Positions 8,382-15,975 of a DNA stretch of 64,000 bases are shown piece by piece. Under the pieces are notes generated by a model. The model saw only the letters and a program-made list of their open reading frames with translations, made no database searches and was not told the origin of the DNA. The position numbers were made by a program, and so were the translations under genes. The DNA lies in NCBI RefSeq assembly GCF_034676705.1, contig NZ_JAUCBS010000013.1:1376501-1440500 (forward strand). Reading direction: 5' to 3'. Position 1 is the first letter of the stretch. Each line of letters begins with the position of its first letter. This stretch comes from Gemmobacter sp. (GTDB lineage Bacteria > Pseudomonadota > Alphaproteobacteria > Rhodobacterales > Rhodobacteraceae).

Positions 8382-9151
8382 TGCGCCGCCTCCTTGCGCT
8401 GGCGGCCGCGGTCCACGAACCGTTGCAGCCCCGCCTTGGCATCGTCGCAGGTAAAGGCGCGCTGGCCCAGCACCGCCTCTTGGGCAAAGGCCCGATCCAG
8501 CGGTTCCGATTGCAGGGTCAGCGCCGCCTGCTTGATGGTCTGGACCGCGACGGGGCCAAGTTCGGCAATGCGGGTGGCAATCTCGATGGCGCGGGGCAGG
8601 ACGGCATCGGCGGGCAGCACCTCGTTCACGATGCCCATGCGGTACAGATCGGCCGCCGTCATGCGTTCGGCCATCAGCATGATCTGCATGGCATGGGCAT
8701 AGGCCGCCTGCCGCACCAGCCGCACCAGCGTGCCGCCGGCGGGCACAAAGCCGTGGCGCGGTTCGGGCAGCTGGAACACGGCATCCTCGGCCACGACGCG
8801 AAGGTCGGTGGACAGCATGAATTCCATGCCCCCGCCAATGCAGGCCCCGCGCACTGCCGCCACCACCGGCTTCCACAGCCCGATGCCCTTGGCATGGGCA
8901 GCGTCCCATTCGCTGATGTCGAAACGGTCCTCGGCCAGCGCGGGAATGGATTCGGTCAGGTCGGCGCCAACGGAAAACGCCCGCTCGCCGGCCCCGGTCA
9001 GCACGATGGCGCGCACCGCATCGTCGTCGCGGGCGCGGATATAGGCGGCGCCCAGGCCATCGTACATCGCCAGCGACATGGCGTTCAGCTTGTCGGGCCG
9101 GTCCAGGGTGATGATGGCGACGGCGCCTTGCACCTCGTAGCGGATGGTCAT
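8378..9151 (-). CDS. Enoyl-CoA hydratase/isomerase (crotonase) family protein
   Basis: A 257-residue crotonase-fold protein. GAGERAFSVGADLTE (about 56-70) and RGACIGGGMEFMLSTDLRV (about 102-120) are the two oxyanion-hole segments. The first hydratase Glu lies in the GGGMEF segment and the second is expected in LPEPRHGFVPAGG, so hydratase activity is plausible but not certain. It would hydrate, dehydrate or isomerise the CoA ester made by the adjacent CaiB-type transferase. The start at 9151 lies directly beyond the CoA-transferase stop (9153) with a 1-nt gap. Methylglutaconyl-CoA hydratase is an attractive specific role given HMG-CoA reductase nearby, but this is inference. Confidence 0.88.
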   Translation of the reverse strand: MTIRYEVQGAVAIITLDRPDKLNAMSLAMYDGLGAAYIRARDDDAVRAIVLTGAGERAFSVGADLTESIPALAEDRFDISEWDAAHAKGIGLWKPVVAAVRGACIGGGMEFMLSTDLRVVAEDAVFQLPEPRHGFVPAGGTLVRLVRQAAYAHAMQIMLMAERMTAADLYRMGIVNEVLPADAVLPRAIEIATRIAELGPVAVQTIKQAALTLQSEPLDRAFAQEAVLGQRAFTCDDAKAGLQRFVDRGRQRKEAAQ

Positions 9152-9152
9152 G

Positions 9153-10397
9153 TCACAGCACCCCCGCCGCGCGCAGCCGGTCCACCTCGGCCGCATCCAG
9201 GCCCAGCAGCGCGCCATAGACGGCGGCATTGTCGGCGCCGGTGTCGGGGGCGCCGGTCATGATGGGCAGGCCAAGGCCCGACAGCTTGACCGGATTGCCG
9301 AACATGCGCACCGGCTGCCCGCCGACCGGCACCTGCACGATCATGTCGCGCGCGGCGATATGCGGGTCTTCGACCACCTCGGCAATGGTCTTGACGGCGG
9401 TCAGCGGCACGCGGTCGCCCGCCATCTCCTCCAGCGCGGCCTTGGTATGGGGCATGAACCACTGGTCCAGAATGGGCAGGATCCGGCGCGTGTAAACCGC
9501 GTCCGAGAACCGCTTTTCCATTGTGTCGATCTCGGGGTCGGTGGCGAGTTCCGGCGTGCCGAAGATCTGGCAGGAAATGCGCCAGAACTTGTCGGTATAG
9601 CCGCCAAAGAACACATGGCCGTCCTTGCAGGGGAACTGGCCATAGGGCCGCACAAAGGGGTGGTCGTTGCCCAGCGGCCCCGCCACGTCGTTTTCCAGCG
9701 TATAGCGCACCACGGCGTTTTCGGTCAGCGACAGCACCGAATCCTGCTGCGATACGTCCACCACCTGGCCCCGGCCCGTCCGTTCCGCCTCGCGCAGCGC
9801 GGCCAGCGTGCCGAAAGCGGCATAAAGCGAGGCGGACAGATCGCCGATGATGGTGCCCACCCGCACCGGCGGGCGGTCGGCATAGCCGTTCATCGACCAC
9901 AGGCCGCCCGCCGCCTGCCCGGTATTGTCATAGGCCGGGCGCGAGGAATTGGGGCCCGTGCGGCCGAACCCGCTGATCGCGGTATAGACCAGCGCGGGGT
10001 TGTCCTGTGCCAGCACCTCATAGCCCACGCCCAGCTTTTCCATGGTGCCGGGGCGGAAATTCTCGATCAGGACATGCGCCTTTTTCACCAGCGCCCGCAG
10101 CAGGGCGCGGCCTTCCTCGAACTTGAGGTCCAGGGTGATGCCCTGCTTGTTGCGGTTGAACTGGGCGAAGAAGGCGCTTTTCGGATCGTCGCCGGCAAAG
10201 GGCGGAAAGCTGCGGGCGTAATCGGGATCGGACGGGTTTTCCACCTTGATCACCGTTGCCCCCAGATCGGCCAGCATCTGCGCGCAATAGGGGCCGGCCA
10301 CCACCCGCGTGATGTCCAGCACGATGATGCCGGCAAGCGGGCCGCGCCGCAGGCCCGATCCCGTGTCATCCGGTTGCCCGGGTCTGTCAGTGTTCAT
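9153..10397 (-). CDS. CaiB/BaiF (class III) CoA-transferase
   Basis: A 414-residue class III CoA-transferase, first gene of the transport/catabolism operon. Family motifs include GIIVLDITRVVAGPYCAQML near residue 25 with the conserved DxTR, DLGATVIKVENPSDPD, and RNKQGITLDLK. The nucleophilic Asp of the family is expected in the segment ending GTIIGDLSASLYAAFG. The ATG at 10397 has a clear GGAGGAG ribosome-binding site, while upstream in-frame codons lie in the intergenic control region. It would transfer CoA from a donor such as succinyl-CoA to the imported acid. The perfect inverted repeat 50 nt upstream is the probable operator. Confidence 0.9.
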   Translation of the reverse strand: MNTDRPGQPDDTGSGLRRGPLAGIIVLDITRVVAGPYCAQMLADLGATVIKVENPSDPDYARSFPPFAGDDPKSAFFAQFNRNKQGITLDLKFEEGRALLRALVKKAHVLIENFRPGTMEKLGVGYEVLAQDNPALVYTAISGFGRTGPNSSRPAYDNTGQAAGGLWSMNGYADRPPVRVGTIIGDLSASLYAAFGTLAALREAERTGRGQVVDVSQQDSVLSLTENAVVRYTLENDVAGPLGNDHPFVRPYGQFPCKDGHVFFGGYTDKFWRISCQIFGTPELATDPEIDTMEKRFSDAVYTRRILPILDQWFMPHTKAALEEMAGDRVPLTAVKTIAEVVEDPHIAARDMIVQVPVGGQPVRMFGNPVKLSGLGLPIMTGAPDTGADNAAVYGALLGLDAAEVDRLRAAGVL

Positions 10398-10446
10398 CGG
10401 CTCTCCTCCCTGAACTGCTGGTAAGCGGCGTTTCCGGTTGCATACA

Positions 10447-10480
10447 GGTACAGTGACCGCCAATTTGCCGTCACTGTACC
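10447..10480. promoter_or_regulatory. Perfect 11-bp inverted repeat, candidate operator of the CaiB-ABC operon
   Basis: GGTACAGTGAC at 10447-10457 is repeated exactly inverted (GTCACTGTACC) at 10470-10480, with a 12-nt spacer. It sits 50 nt upstream of the CoA-transferase start and downstream of the MocR-type gene, so it is a natural binding site for that regulator. The core ACAGTG recurs in the mvaA/MocR divergent gap (12018-12023). Binding by MocR is inferred from position only. Confidence 0.6.
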
Positions 10481-10563
10481 CTCGAAATGCCCCGTACAGA
10501 TGCCCATGGTCCAGACCGCCGCCCCGGTATCGGCCCATTGGAAAAGGTGAAGGGCCTGCAAGA

Positions 10564-10587
10564 AATATATAGTAAAAACAATATATT
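10564..10587. promoter_or_regulatory. AT-rich 7-bp inverted repeat in the MocR-CaiB gap
   Basis: AATATAT (10564-10570) and ATATATT (10581-10587) form an inverted repeat around an A-rich loop, an unusually AT-rich patch in this GC-rich DNA. It lies 20 nt past the MocR-type stop. It could be part of the operon promoter (AT-rich -10 or UP-like DNA) or a weak 3' hairpin for the regulator transcript. The sequence alone does not decide. Confidence 0.35.
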
Positions 10588-10607
10588 GATGTGTTTCGGG
10601 TCGTCGG

Positions 10608-11987
10608 TCACCGGCCCGGAGGCGTCAGTTCTTTCTTGAGAAAGCTGTAGAACCGCGGGTCATCCGACCGGGTCAGGTTGATGCGGAAGGCAGGCGTCCT
10701 GCTGTCTTGCGAGACGTGAAAGAACTTTCCGGGCGCCAGAAAGATGCCTTTGGCCAGCGCGCTTCGGGCGATCTGTGCTTCGTCAGCGGTGCGGGGCAGC
10801 TGGAGAAAGCTGTAGTAGCCGCCCCCCGCAGGATCGAAAACCGTCAGTCCCATGGCCGCGATCCGGGCATGAAAATCGGCGCGGCGTTCGGCCAGCCGCT
10901 GCGCGGTTTTCTTCAGGTGGCGCTGATAGCGGCGGTTCGTCACCATCTCGCAGGTCAGCATCTCGGAAAAGCGCGAGCTGTTGACGACGGTGACCAGCTT
11001 CAGTTCCGCCAGCTCGCGGGCAATCTGGCGCGGGGCGACCAGATAGCCGACGCGGAAGCTGGCCGACAGCAGCTTGGAATAGGTCGAGATGGCGATCACG
11101 GTTTCGAACTGATCCAGCGCCGCAAGCGGAATGCCGGGCTGGTCCGGCAGATCGGCAAAGGGATCGTTATCGACGATGCGCATGCCGAACAGCGTGGCGG
11201 CCTGCAACACGGCATGGGCGGTCGGCAGATCCATTGCCGATCCGGTGGGGTTCTGGCAGCGCGACTGGGTAAAGAACATCCGTGGCCGGTGTGCGCGGGC
11301 CAGCGCGCGCAGTTGGTCCACATCGGGGCCGGTGGGGGTGCGCGGCACGCCGACCGCAGTGATCTGCGCCAGTTTCAGCTTGGCAAACAAAGGGTAATAG
11401 CCCGGTTCATCCACCAGAACCGTATCACCGGGTTCCAGATAGCGGCGGATGATCAGGTCCAGCGCATGGTTCGCGCCAAAGGTGGTGACGACCTGTTCGA
11501 TGGCAACCGCCATGCCGTCGCGGCGGTATTTCTGCACGATGATCTCGCGCAGCGGCACATTGCCCCAGGCGCTGCCATAGGCGGTCTGGTCGCCCTGAAA
11601 CCGTTGCAGGAAGTTGCCCGACAGCTTTTGCGGCAGCGCATCCTGCATCCAGGACAGCGGCGGGCGGCCGTCGCCGATGCGGACCTGCAAGTCCTGATGC
11701 AGCTGCGCGTTCAGCAACGACACCTGATCCACCGCTTCGGACATGTGCGGCGGACTGGGCGGGCGGCTTGTCTCGGTGCCCTGATCGACAACATAGAACC
11801 CCGATCCATGCACCGCCCGCACCACCCCGCGCGAGGTCAGGCGGTCGAACGCCTCGACGATGGTGTTCTTCGACACGCCGAAATCCTCGGCCGCGCGGCG
11901 GATCGACGGCAGGCGCTTGCCGGCCGCCAGCGCCCCGCTGGCAATATCGGCCGCCAGGTGTTCGACGATCTGGTCAACCTTGCTCAT
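10608..11987 (-). CDS. MocR-family regulator (GntR HTH fused to PLP-dependent aminotransferase fold)
   Basis: A 459-residue MocR-type transcription factor. The N-terminal winged helix (RLPSIRRAAEDFGVSKNTIV, about 28-47) is of the GntR class. The rest is an aminotransferase type I fold with AYGSAWGNVPLREII, SRCQNPTGSAM and the PLP lysine in STYSKLLSASFRVGY. Such proteins use PLP or an amino compound as effector and generally regulate adjacent genes. It lies between the CaiB-ABC operon (same strand, downstream) and divergent mvaA, so it probably controls one or both. The ATG at 11987 has GGAG upstream; the longer upstream frame lacks homology to the HTH. Confidence 0.9.
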   Translation of the reverse strand: MSKVDQIVEHLAADIASGALAAGKRLPSIRRAAEDFGVSKNTIVEAFDRLTSRGVVRAVHGSGFYVVDQGTETSRPPSPPHMSEAVDQVSLLNAQLHQDLQVRIGDGRPPLSWMQDALPQKLSGNFLQRFQGDQTAYGSAWGNVPLREIIVQKYRRDGMAVAIEQVVTTFGANHALDLIIRRYLEPGDTVLVDEPGYYPLFAKLKLAQITAVGVPRTPTGPDVDQLRALARAHRPRMFFTQSRCQNPTGSAMDLPTAHAVLQAATLFGMRIVDNDPFADLPDQPGIPLAALDQFETVIAISTYSKLLSASFRVGYLVAPRQIARELAELKLVTVVNSSRFSEMLTCEMVTNRRYQRHLKKTAQRLAERRADFHARIAAMGLTVFDPAGGGYYSFLQLPRTADEAQIARSALAKGIFLAPGKFFHVSQDSRTPAFRINLTRSDDPRFYSFLKKELTPPGR

Positions 11988-12007
11988 GTGCGGCTCCTGC
12001 CGGAAAA

Positions 12008-12023
12008 CTGTTCCCTGACAGTG
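12008..12023. promoter_or_regulatory. Candidate regulator site between the MocR gene and mvaA
   Basis: The gap holds CTGT-TCCCTG-ACAG (12008-12021), an imperfect dyad that includes the ACAGTG core (12018-12023) also found twice in the operator at 10447-10480. It is followed by GGGTACA and by a TGGCA-N8-TGCCA dyad near 12033-12050. A shared motif in both gaps fits one regulator acting on both units. This rests on short motifs only. Confidence 0.3.
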
Positions 12024-12112
12024 GTGGGTACAAATGGCAAAAGCATATGCCAACTGTGCCTTAATCGGCCCGCCACCCTTCGGTAAGACCGCTGCAACCG
12101 GAGGAGACCACC

Positions 12113-13408
12113 ATGGACGCACCTGCCAAAGACCACCCCGCGCGCTCGCGGATCGAGAACATGCGCGGCATGGCGCCGGACGAACGCCGCGCCGCCGTCT
12201 GCACCGCCGCCGCGCTGGACGCGGCCGATGCCACCGTGCTGGCCGGCGCCGATGTGCTGCCGCTGCAACTGGCCGATGGCATGATCGAGAATGTCGTCGG
12301 CAAGTTCGAACTGCCGCTGGGGGTGGCCACGAATTTCGTGGTCAACGGCAAGGATTATCTGGTGCCGATGGCGGTCGAGGAACCCTCGGTCGTCGCCGCG
12401 GCATCCTACATGGCCAAGCTGGTGGCAAAGGACGGCGGTTTTCGTGCCCGCGCCGACCGCCCGATCATGCGCGCGCAAATCCAGGTGCTGGGCCTGACCG
12501 ACCCGTTCGGGGCGAAGCAGCGCCTGTTCGAACACCGGGACGAGCTGATCGCCAAGGCCAATTCGCGCGACAAGGTGCTGATCGGGCTGGGCGGCGGCTG
12601 CAAGGACATCGAGGTGCATATCTTTGAGGATACGCCCGTCGGTGCCATGCTGGTGCTGCACATCCTGGTGGATGTGCGCGATGCGATGGGGGCCAATACG
12701 GTCAACACCATGGCGGAAATGCTGGCGCCCGATGTGGAACGCATCACCGGCGGGCAGGTGCGGCTGCGCATCCTGTCCAATCTGGCGGATCTGCGCGTGG
12801 TGCGGGCGCGGGTGGAACTGGATCCGGCCACGCTGGACACCGCCAGCCTGAAAGGCACCGATGTGTGCCGCGGCATCGTCGAGGCCTGCGCGCTGGCCAT
12901 CATCGATCCCTATCGCGCGGCGACGCACAACAAGGGCATCATGAACGGCATCGACCCGGTGGTCGTGGCCACCGGCAACGACTGGCGCGCGATCGAGGCG
13001 GGCGCGCACAGCTATGCCGCGCGGGGCGGGCGCTATACCTCGCTGACGCGGTGGGAAATGTCGGCTGCCGGCAAGCTGGTGGGCACGATCGAGCTGCCGA
13101 TGGCGCTGGGGCTGGTCGGCGGCGCGACCAAGACGCATCCGGCCGCGCAGGCCGCCCTGCGACTGCTGGGGGTGCAAAGCGCGGGAGAACTGGCCGAGGT
13201 CGTGGCATCGGTCGGGCTGGCGCAGAACATGGCCGCCATCCGCGCGCTGGCCACCGAGGGGATCCAGCGTGGCCACATGGCGCTGCACGCGCGCAACATT
13301 GCCATTGTCGCCGGGGCCAGCGGGGCCGATGTGGACCGCATCGCCCGCGCGCTGGTCGCCAGCGGCGATGTCAGCGTGGACAAGGCCCGCGCGCTGATCG
13401 CCGGATAG
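12113..13408 (+). CDS. mvaA: Class II (degradative type) hydroxymethylglutaryl-CoA reductase
   Basis: A 431-residue class II HMG-CoA reductase, which interconverts mevalonate and HMG-CoA with a nicotinamide cofactor. Visible motifs are the substrate-binding IENVVGKFELPLGVATNF near residue 60 with VEEPSVVAAASY, DVRDAMGANTVNTMAE with the catalytic-site Asp, and RYTSLTRWEMSAAGKLVGTIELP towards the C-terminus. The start has a strong GGAGGAGA ribosome-binding site. No other mevalonate-pathway gene is in the window, and alphaproteobacteria generally use the MEP pathway, so mevalonate breakdown is more likely than synthesis. It is divergent from the MocR-type regulator, and the CoA-transferase/crotonase/ABC operon lies beyond that. 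Confidence 0.9.
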   Translation: MDAPAKDHPARSRIENMRGMAPDERRAAVCTAAALDAADATVLAGADVLPLQLADGMIENVVGKFELPLGVATNFVVNGKDYLVPMAVEEPSVVAAASYMAKLVAKDGGFRARADRPIMRAQIQVLGLTDPFGAKQRLFEHRDELIAKANSRDKVLIGLGGGCKDIEVHIFEDTPVGAMLVLHILVDVRDAMGANTVNTMAEMLAPDVERITGGQVRLRILSNLADLRVVRARVELDPATLDTASLKGTDVCRGIVEACALAIIDPYRAATHNKGIMNGIDPVVVATGNDWRAIEAGAHSYAARGGRYTSLTRWEMSAAGKLVGTIELPMALGLVGGATKTHPAAQAALRLLGVQSAGELAEVVASVGLAQNMAAIRALATEGIQRGHMALHARNIAIVAGASGADVDRIARALVASGDVSVDKARALIAG

Positions 13409-13436
13409 GGCCGGTGCCCGGCCATGGCGCCCCCGA

Positions 13437-14315
13437 TCAGGCCGCAGGCGGCAGGGCGTCATGGCGGGCCGCGGGCAGGTCCGACGGGCAAAAGCCAAAG
13501 CAGCGCCGGAACATGGCGGTAAAGGCCGATGGGCTGGCATAGCCCAGATCGGCGGCCACCTGCGCGACCGGCTGGCCGTTCGACAGCCGCGCCACCGCAT
13601 GGACCCCAAGCGCCTGCTGCACCCAGTCGGTATAGGTCGTGCCCAGTTCCGACCGGAACAGCCGCGTCATGGTGCGGCTGCTGAGGTTGCCGATGCGCGC
13701 CAGTTCTTCCTTGCGGGCGGCAATGGTGGGTTCGCGCAGCACGGCCTGGCAGACCCGCAGCAGGCGGGGATCGCGGGGCATGGCGGCGGTCACCGCCGGC
13801 TGGCGGGCCACGCGCATCTCCTCGTGCAGCAGCACCAGCAGCGCATCGCTGATGGCATCGCGCAGGCCCTGGATCTGGCGGGCGATCAGCCGCTTGAACA
13901 GTGGCTCGAACAGATCCGATACCTGAAGCACGGCGCAGCGGGCAGGCAGGGGCGGCAGGCCCGCCGCATCGGCATAGGCCGACAGGACGGCCAGCCCGGT
14001 GCTGCCCCGCGCCTGATGCATGTGGCCCGCCGGGATCCAGACGGCATGACCGGCCGGCACCACCACCACATAGCCATCGCCTTGCAGGGTCATGGTGCCG
14101 GCGCGGACAAGGCTGATCTGCCCCCGGTCGTGGCAATGCCGGCGCGACACGACGGCATCTTCGAACACCGCCTCGATGGCAAAGACCGGCGCGGCGCCGG
14201 TTGCCAGCCGGTCGACCATCTTGCAGGTCTCGCCGATGGCATCGCTGAAATAGCGGTGCGTGCCATGCGCGGTCAGCAGTTGCGGCGGCAGTCTGGACAG
14301 GGCGGCAGGGGCCAT
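13437..14315 (-). CDS. AraC-family transcriptional regulator
   Basis: A 292-residue regulator with an N-terminal cupin-like sensing domain (RHCHDRGQISLVRAGTMTLQ and VVPAGHAVWIPAGHMHQ) and a C-terminal double HTH (KEELARIGNLSSRTMTRLFR, then VAQVAADLGYASPSAFTAMF). It resembles the AraC proteins with arabinose-type cupins that respond to small organic compounds. The preferred start is the ATG at 14315; an alternative ATG at 14387 would overlap the upstream amidase stop. It follows the amidase on the same strand with a 68-nt gap and faces mvaA at its 3' end. The amidase and the divergent GMC oxidoreductase are likely targets. Confidence 0.88.
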   Translation of the reverse strand: MAPAALSRLPPQLLTAHGTHRYFSDAIGETCKMVDRLATGAAPVFAIEAVFEDAVVSRRHCHDRGQISLVRAGTMTLQGDGYVVVVPAGHAVWIPAGHMHQARGSTGLAVLSAYADAAGLPPLPARCAVLQVSDLFEPLFKRLIARQIQGLRDAISDALLVLLHEEMRVARQPAVTAAMPRDPRLLRVCQAVLREPTIAARKEELARIGNLSSRTMTRLFRSELGTTYTDWVQQALGVHAVARLSNGQPVAQVAADLGYASPSAFTAMFRRCFGFCPSDLPAARHDALPPAA

Positions 14316-14383
14316 CGGCGTTTCCGGGCAGGGGCGGTGCGCCAGCCTAGCAACCGGCCGGTCCGGCGGCAATGCGGCCAGCG

Positions 14384-15799
14384 TCATGCGCGCGGCGTGA
14401 CCGGGGGGCAGGGGCCAAGCGCGCGTTCCAGCACCGCGCCGGCCTGCAACAACCGCCGGTCGCCATGGCGGGCGGCAATCAGCTGCACCCCCAGCGGCCT
14501 GCCCGGCGCCGCCCCCACCGGCACCGTCAGCCCCGGCAGGCCCAGCGTGGGCGTGCCCGACAAGGGCGCATTCACCCGGCGGAACCAGTCGGGGTCCAGA
14601 TCGGGCGAGACGTCGTGGTCGTTCGGCATCGGCTTCACCCAGTTCACCGCCGTCAGCACCAGCGGGAACCGTTGCAGGAACAGCTGCCAGTCCCGCAGCA
14701 TGGTGGACCGTTGGGCATAAAGCCGCAGGAACCCGTCGCGATCCTCGATCAGGGGGATGTCGCCGAACCAGACCTTGACGGCGTGCTGCATCTTCCAGTC
14801 GCCATGCTGCTCCATCAGCGGCCACAGCCCGGCGCGCATTTCGTTGCCAAGCGCGGAAAGCCAGAACTGCATCGCCTCCCAGAACGAGGGCGGGGTGGTT
14901 TCCACCACCTCATAGCCGGCATCGGCCAGCATGTCGCCGGCCAGCCGGATGGCGGCCGTCACCTCGGGGTCCACCGCGGAGTCGTCGGTGGTGGCATGCA
15001 GGGCGACGCGGCAGGGGTGGTGGCCGGCCAGCGGGGCGAACATGCCGGTATCGGGCGTCTGCCAGATGTCGCGCGGGTCGGGCGCCATCATGGCCAGCAT
15101 GCCCAGCCGGATATCCTCGATGCTGCGGGCATGCGGGCCCTGCACGGCCGCCATCTGCGATACGATCAGCCGTTCGGCCAGCTGGCTGGGGTTGTAGCCC
15201 GGCACGACCCCGGCGGTGGGGCGCAGGCCATAGATGGCGTTGCAATAGGCCGGGTGCCGCACCGATCCGCCAATGTCGTTGCCATGCCCCATCGCGCCGA
15301 TCCCCGCCGCCGTGGCGGACCCGGCCCCGCCCGATGACCCGCCGGCGGTCAGCGACAGGTCATGCGGGTTGCGGGTGATGCCGTGCAGATCGTTGCTGGT
15401 AAAGCCGCGCATGGAATAGCAGGGGGTATTGGTGCGCCCGATGATCACCGCGCCGCCGACGCGCAGGTTTTGCACGACCGATCCGTCCTCGGGCGCGATC
15501 AGGCCGGCATAGGCGGTCACGCCGTTGGTGGTGGCGCGGCCGGCATAATCGGCGTTGATCTTGACCGTCACCGGCACGCCATGCAGCGCGCCCAGCGGCC
15601 CGCCCCGGCGCAGCGCCGCATCGGCGGCGCGGGCGGCCTGCATCGCATCGTCATGCAGCGGGTCCACCACGGCGTTGATCGCCGGGTTCACCGCATCCAT
15701 CCGGGCCAGCGCGCTTTGCGTCGCCTCGGCGCTGGTGAACCGCCCGGCGGCGATGCCGGCGGCCAGTTCGGCGGCCGTCATGGCCCAAAGCTCCGTCAT
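14384..15799 (-). CDS. Amidase (amidase signature family)
   Basis: A 471-residue amidase-signature hydrolase, presumably cytoplasmic as no signal peptide is seen. The Ser-cisSer-Lys triad is visible: K80 (VPVTVKINADYAG), S155 in the glycine-rich TAGGSSGGAGSATAAG, and nucleophile S179 in GNDIGGSVRHPAYC. The length is normal for the family. Substrate cannot be assigned; GatA is unlikely because gatB/gatC are absent. It is followed by the AraC-family gene and is divergent from the GMC oxidoreductase across a 176-nt gap, where both promoters must lie. Confidence 0.9.
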   Translation of the reverse strand: MTELWAMTAAELAAGIAAGRFTSAEATQSALARMDAVNPAINAVVDPLHDDAMQAARAADAALRRGGPLGALHGVPVTVKINADYAGRATTNGVTAYAGLIAPEDGSVVQNLRVGGAVIIGRTNTPCYSMRGFTSNDLHGITRNPHDLSLTAGGSSGGAGSATAAGIGAMGHGNDIGGSVRHPAYCNAIYGLRPTAGVVPGYNPSQLAERLIVSQMAAVQGPHARSIEDIRLGMLAMMAPDPRDIWQTPDTGMFAPLAGHHPCRVALHATTDDSAVDPEVTAAIRLAGDMLADAGYEVVETTPPSFWEAMQFWLSALGNEMRAGLWPLMEQHGDWKMQHAVKVWFGDIPLIEDRDGFLRLYAQRSTMLRDWQLFLQRFPLVLTAVNWVKPMPNDHDVSPDLDPDWFRRVNAPLSGTPTLGLPGLTVPVGAAPGRPLGVQLIAARHGDRRLLQAGAVLERALGPCPPVTPRA

Positions 15800-15975
15800 G
15801 TCGTTCCCTTCCCTGCACTTTGCCGCATCCTAGGCAGGAAGCCGGGGGCGGAATGCCGCATGGCGGCCATCTTCTGTCGCGGATCGGCCATTGCGGCAGG
15901 CCGGCAGGCGCCCTTGCGCTGCCGGCGGCCGGGCGGCATCCTACGACCCAGCCAGCAGGGTGGAGGACCGCAGGA

